Assembly: GCA_002281575.1 (NCBI GenBank)
Contig: NCGN01000018.1
Coordinates: 1 to 36,976 of the forward strand
Direction: 5' to 3'
Source of the DNA: Sphingobacteriia bacterium 28-36-52
GTDB taxonomy: Bacteria > Bacteroidota > Bacteroidia > Chitinophagales > Chitinophagaceae
DNA length: 36,976 nucleotides
Shown here: positions 33,585 through 36,976 of the stretch, piece after piece
Numbering within the stretch: position 1 is the first letter of the stretch
How the letters are laid out: every line of letters starts with the position of its first letter
Translations under genes and position numbers: made by a program
Notes under the pieces: model-generated
Database searches by the model: none
The model's input: the letters and a program-made list of their open reading frames with translations, nothing else
Told to the model about the DNA's origin: nothing

Positions 33585-35156
33585 TTAATTATCATAACCG
33601 CCAGCACGCTTGGCTTTGGTTTGTGTTGGCCATGTTTGTGGACCACGTGGACCTGCAGGTAATTCTGCTTTATCTGTTGGCATACGCGCTGGTTCTTCAC
33701 AAGCCATATAAACCAAGATAGCAGTTAAAATAGCATTATTGCGTACATCATCAAATACAATTTTATCGTAGGTATCTCTATTGGTATGCCAAGTATAATT
33801 AAAATAAGACCAGTTTAATGCTCCTAAAGAAAAAGCGGGCGCACCAACTGCAATAAACGATGCATTGTCTGAACCTCCACCTGCAGGAGAACCAGGGAAA
33901 CTTGTTCTTACCGTATCTTTAATATAAGAAGGCGCCGCTGCTAACCAACGAGTAATAAAATCTTTTGCATACTTAAATCCAGCACCACCTAAGTTCACCA
34001 CACGACCTGTACCATTGTCTTGATTAAATAATGCTTGTAAATTTTTAACCACTTCAGGATGGTCTTCTACAAAAGCACGTGACCCGTTTAGTCCCTGCTC
34101 TTCAGAACCCCAATGACCTACTAAAATGGTTCTTTTTGGATTTGGATAAACGGCTTTTAAAATGCGCATCGCTTCCATCATTACCAAAGTTCCAGTTCCA
34201 TTATCAGTAGCTCCTGTACCACCATCCCAAGAATCAAAGTGTGCAGATAACATTACGTATTCATTGGGTTTTTCAGTGCCTTTGATTTCTGCAAGCGTAT
34301 TGAAAGTAGGAACTACCCCTAATTCTTTCGATTGTGCAAACACCGATATTTTTGGTGCTTGACCAGATTCAGTTAAACGAAACAATAAGGCATAATCTTC
34401 TAATGCAATGTCAATAGTAGGCACTTTTTTAGTATTGGCTGCAAAAATTTTATTTACGCCAAAACCATTGCTCCATAAGCTTCCTACCACTCCAACAGCT
34501 CCTGCATTTTCTAAAGCTTGCGCTAATTTAGCAGCACTCAAACCAGTTTTGCTAATGCGTTTGCGCCAAGCATCGGTAGCTTCAGCACGTTCTTTTTTCA
34601 TTTTATCAATAGATGCTTTTGAACCAAAGTCTGCCCAGTTATAATCTGGACGTCCGGTTGGTTGTGGCATAGATATTAATACAAATTTTCCTTTTACATT
34701 GGGCAACCAAGCTTTAAATGCAGTAGAGTCTGCTACATCAGCCAATACAATGGTTTCAGCGGTAACTGGTTTCTTGGTAGCTGGGCTAAATGCTAATTGC
34801 GTGCCTTCTAAAGATTTGGTCCATGGTGCAACCATATCAATATGGGTTACGCCTCTATCCCATCCTCTCCAAGTTCCATAATTTTCTCTCTTTGCTTCAA
34901 TGCCCCAATTTTTATATTGTGCAATTGCCCAATCACTTGCCTGAACCATTTTAGAAGAACCCACTAATCGCGGTCCAACTCCGTCCATTAACTCATGTCC
35001 TAGTCTTTGTAATTGAGAATTGGTATTGGCTTCTTTAATGATGGCTTCTACAGTTGGATTCAACTTCTCTTGAGCCACAACAGGCAAAGCTATTAACCCC
35101 AGTCCTACTACTAGCAGGCTGAAAGATTTGTTTAATTTTTGCGTCATATTTTTCAT
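33585..35156 (-). CDS. M28 family zinc metallopeptidase, exported
   Basis: Aminopeptidase/carboxypeptidase-like co-catalytic zinc enzyme, 523 aa from the ATG at 35156. Signal peptide ends about PVVAQ (residue 29). A PA-type insert (about 130-270, with GAVGVVGSLW) precedes the catalytic core: SAHFDSWDGGTGATDNGTG (His306, Asp318), GHWGSEEQGLNGS (Glu352/Glu353), FNQDNGTG (Asp380) and a C-terminal TWHTNRDTYD with the last His ligand. All five metal positions are present. Peptides would be trimmed in the periplasm or outside the cell. The start at 35156 was preferred to 35171 since it gives a shorter, more typical basic leader. The namZ gene follows at 24 bp; together they could attack both the peptide and sugar parts of murein fragments, though M28 is a broad family. 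Confidence 0.9.
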   Translation of the reverse strand: MKNMTQKLNKSFSLLVVGLGLIALPVVAQEKLNPTVEAIIKEANTNSQLQRLGHELMDGVGPRLVGSSKMVQASDWAIAQYKNWGIEAKRENYGTWRGWDRGVTHIDMVAPWTKSLEGTQLAFSPATKKPVTAETIVLADVADSTAFKAWLPNVKGKFVLISMPQPTGRPDYNWADFGSKASIDKMKKERAEATDAWRKRISKTGLSAAKLAQALENAGAVGVVGSLWSNGFGVNKIFAANTKKVPTIDIALEDYALLFRLTESGQAPKISVFAQSKELGVVPTFNTLAEIKGTEKPNEYVMLSAHFDSWDGGTGATDNGTGTLVMMEAMRILKAVYPNPKRTILVGHWGSEEQGLNGSRAFVEDHPEVVKNLQALFNQDNGTGRVVNLGGAGFKYAKDFITRWLAAAPSYIKDTVRTSFPGSPAGGGSDNASFIAVGAPAFSLGALNWSYFNYTWHTNRDTYDKIVFDDVRNNAILTAILVYMACEEPARMPTDKAELPAGPRGPQTWPTQTKAKRAGGYDN

Positions 35157-35225
35157 AAGGTAATAATACAAAACTTCTTGAAGAGTACCCTATGAAACAG
35201 CTGGATTATGATGGATGGATGAAAC

Positions 35226-36911
35226 TTATATTTCTAAATCAAATTTTGCTGCAGTTGCTTTGGCAATTTCATATCCAGCGTCTGCATGTCTTATAACACC
35301 CATACCTGGGTCATTGCGTAAAACCCTTGACAGTCTTACTGCTGCTTCTTCTGTTCCATCTGCAACAATCACCATACCTGCATGAATAGAATAACCCATA
35401 CCTACCCCACCCCCGTGGTGGAGAGAAACCCAACTTGCACCTCCAGCTGTATTAACTAATGCGTTTAAAACTGGCCAATCGGCAACCGCATCAGAACCAT
35501 CTAGCATGGCTTCTGTTTCTCTGTTAGGTGAAGCAACCGAACCAGTATCTAAATGATCTCTACCAATTACGATAGGCGCTTTTACTTTTCCTGTTTTAAC
35601 TAATTCATTAAATGCTAATCCGGCTTTTTCTCTTTCTCCTTGTCCTAACCAACATATACGAGCAGGCAATCCTTGAAATGCAATTTTGGCTTTGGCCATT
35701 TTCATCCAACGTTGCATACTTTTATTTTCTGGAAAAAGATTTTGTATTACTTCATCTGTTACAGCAATATCTGATGGATCTCCACTTAATGCAGCCCATC
35801 TAAATGGTCCCTTTCCTTCACAAAATAGTGGCCTAATATAAGCTGGAACAAAACCAGGAAAATCGAATGACCTTCCAACAGCATAAGTTAAAGACCTATT
35901 TTTTGATTGTTGCTGTTCTTCGTATTCTTTAGACCTAGCTCTAATATTATTTCCGTAATCAAAAGTTATAGTTCCCCTATCCATTAATTGCAACATCAAT
36001 TGCACGTGTAAATACATGCTCTCATAACTTTTAGCAATATAACCTTCGGGATCTGCCAAGCGCAATGAATTTGCTTCCGCATTGCTCATTTGATGTGGCG
36101 TATAGCCAATTAGTGGATCGTGCGCCGATGTTTGATCGGTTAATGTATCTGGTACAATATTTCTATTGAGCAAAGCTTGCAATAAATCTATTGCATTACA
36201 AAGCACCCCAATACTTTTTGCTTCGCCAGCTGCTTTATACTTTAATGCCTGATCAATAGCGGCATCAATATCAAGAAATTTTTCATCGAGGTATTTGGTT
36301 TCAACTCGTTTATCAATTCTCCATTCTTCTACTTCAGCAATTAATGCAACCCCCTCGTTCATGGTAATGGCAAGCGGTTGTGCTCCACCCATACCGCCTA
36401 AACCAGCAGTCACATTTAATGTACCTTTTAAACTTCCCCTAAAATGTTTATCAGCCAATGCTGCATAAGTTTCAAAAGTGCCTTGAACAATTCCTTGTGA
36501 TCCAATATAAATCCAACTTCCTGCTGTCATTTGTCCATACATCATTAACCCTTTCTGCTCTAACTCAGAAAAATGTTTCCAATTAGCCCAATTGGGAACC
36601 AATTGAGAATTACTAATTAGCACCCTTGGTGCGTTTGCATGGGTTTTTAATATTCCTACAGGTTTACCACTTTGAATCAACAGTGTTTCGTCTTCTTCCA
36701 ATGATTTTAATGAGGCAATAATTTTATCTAAAGCTTCAAAATTACGAGCTGCTTTACCTCTACCACCATATACAATTAGGTCTTCTGGTCTTTCCGCTAC
36801 GGCGGGATCAAGGTTGTTCAACAACATTCTTAACGCAGCTTCTTGCACCCACCCTTTACAATTTAATTGGTTTCCTGTTGGGGTCTTGTATTTTTGGTAA
36901 TCGTAAGACAT
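35226..36911 (-). CDS. hutU: Urocanate hydratase
   Basis: Second enzyme of histidine breakdown: urocanate plus water to 4-imidazolone-5-propionate, with tightly bound NAD+ acting as electrophile. Length 561 aa is normal. Signatures: [20 protein letters not shown] (124-143), [16 protein letters not shown] (166-181, NAD site), [11 protein letters not shown] (315-325), [20 protein letters not shown] (363-382), the active-site Cys420 in [12 protein letters not shown], and [20 protein letters not shown]. It seems intact. No hutH, hutI or hutG is in the window; partners may lie upstream, beyond 36976. The M28 gene downstream is 69 bp away and starts with its own leader, so a shared transcript is possible but not required. 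Confidence 0.96.
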   Translation of the reverse strand: MSYDYQKYKTPTGNQLNCKGWVQEAALRMLLNNLDPAVAERPEDLIVYGGRGKAARNFEALDKIIASLKSLEEDETLLIQSGKPVGILKTHANAPRVLISNSQLVPNWANWKHFSELEQKGLMMYGQMTAGSWIYIGSQGIVQGTFETYAALADKHFRGSLKGTLNVTAGLGGMGGAQPLAITMNEGVALIAEVEEWRIDKRVETKYLDEKFLDIDAAIDQALKYKAAGEAKSIGVLCNAIDLLQALLNRNIVPDTLTDQTSAHDPLIGYTPHQMSNAEANSLRLADPEGYIAKSYESMYLHVQLMLQLMDRGTITFDYGNNIRARSKEYEEQQQSKNRSLTYAVGRSFDFPGFVPAYIRPLFCEGKGPFRWAALSGDPSDIAVTDEVIQNLFPENKSMQRWMKMAKAKIAFQGLPARICWLGQGEREKAGLAFNELVKTGKVKAPIVIGRDHLDTGSVASPNRETEAMLDGSDAVADWPVLNALVNTAGGASWVSLHHGGGVGMGYSIHAGMVIVADGTEEAAVRLSRVLRNDPGMGVIRHADAGYEIAKATAAKFDLEI

Positions 36912-36976
36912 GATGGCAATTTTAATGGTATCGATTTTGTTTTGCTACTAGTAAGCTAAGTCTTCGTAGGCAGATT

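Overview
The window looks like a chromosome segment of a Bacteroidota bacterium, most likely a member of the Chitinophagaceae. The grounds are low G+C, a SusC/SusD pair, TonB-dependent receptors, Bacteroidota-specific families (DUF5690, SusD-like_2), weak or absent Shine-Dalgarno sequences, and two promoters with a TAnnTTTG -7 element. The species cannot be fixed from sequence reading alone.

Layout. 1-1287: decayed IS3-family transposase end, then a Fic protein flanked by two copies of a 15-bp repeat. 1288-2049: a DUF3050 heme-oxygenase-fold protein. 2159-4892: a two-subunit molybdenum hydroxylase of the isoquinoline oxidoreductase type. 4944-12587: a tightly packed three-gene unit transcribed leftwards (beta-propeller/phosphoesterase fusion, TonB-dependent receptor, GlcD-type FAD/Fe-S oxidoreductase). 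12673-17504: SusD and SusC with their own promoter and terminator. 17589-21277: a four-gene operon with touching or overlapping ends: PhnZ-type HD oxygenase, PhnX-like phosphonatase, DUF5690 transporter, TIGR03364-type FAD oxidoreductase. 21366-22955: S41 protease. 23027-26112: rightward operon with sugar kinase, murQ, an unknown gene and a dienelactone-hydrolase-like protein. 26153-36911: mostly household or unlinked genes (orphan ABC ATPase, YoaK/DUF1275, class V aminotransferase-fold enzyme, VF530, a W/Y/R/P-rich secreted protein, YycJ-like MBL hydrolase, ChaN-like protein, NamZ, M28 peptidase, urocanate hydratase).

The centre of interest is 12673-21277, with 4944-12587 possibly added. I read it as an organophosphonate utilisation locus built on Bacteroidota outer-membrane logic: SusC/D (and perhaps the second TonB receptor plus secreted phosphoesterase) capture a phosphonate-bearing substrate; DUF5690, which keeps two arginines placed like those of GlpT, would carry it across the inner membrane; a flavoenzyme, a hydrolase and a diiron oxygenase would release phosphate. 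No PhnY, PhnW or C-P lyase gene lies in the window, so the substrate probably differs from plain 2-aminoethylphosphonate. A second theme is peptidoglycan sugar salvage: NamZ (exo-N-acetylmuramidase), a BadF-type sugar kinase and MurQ etherase are all present, in two separate transcription units.
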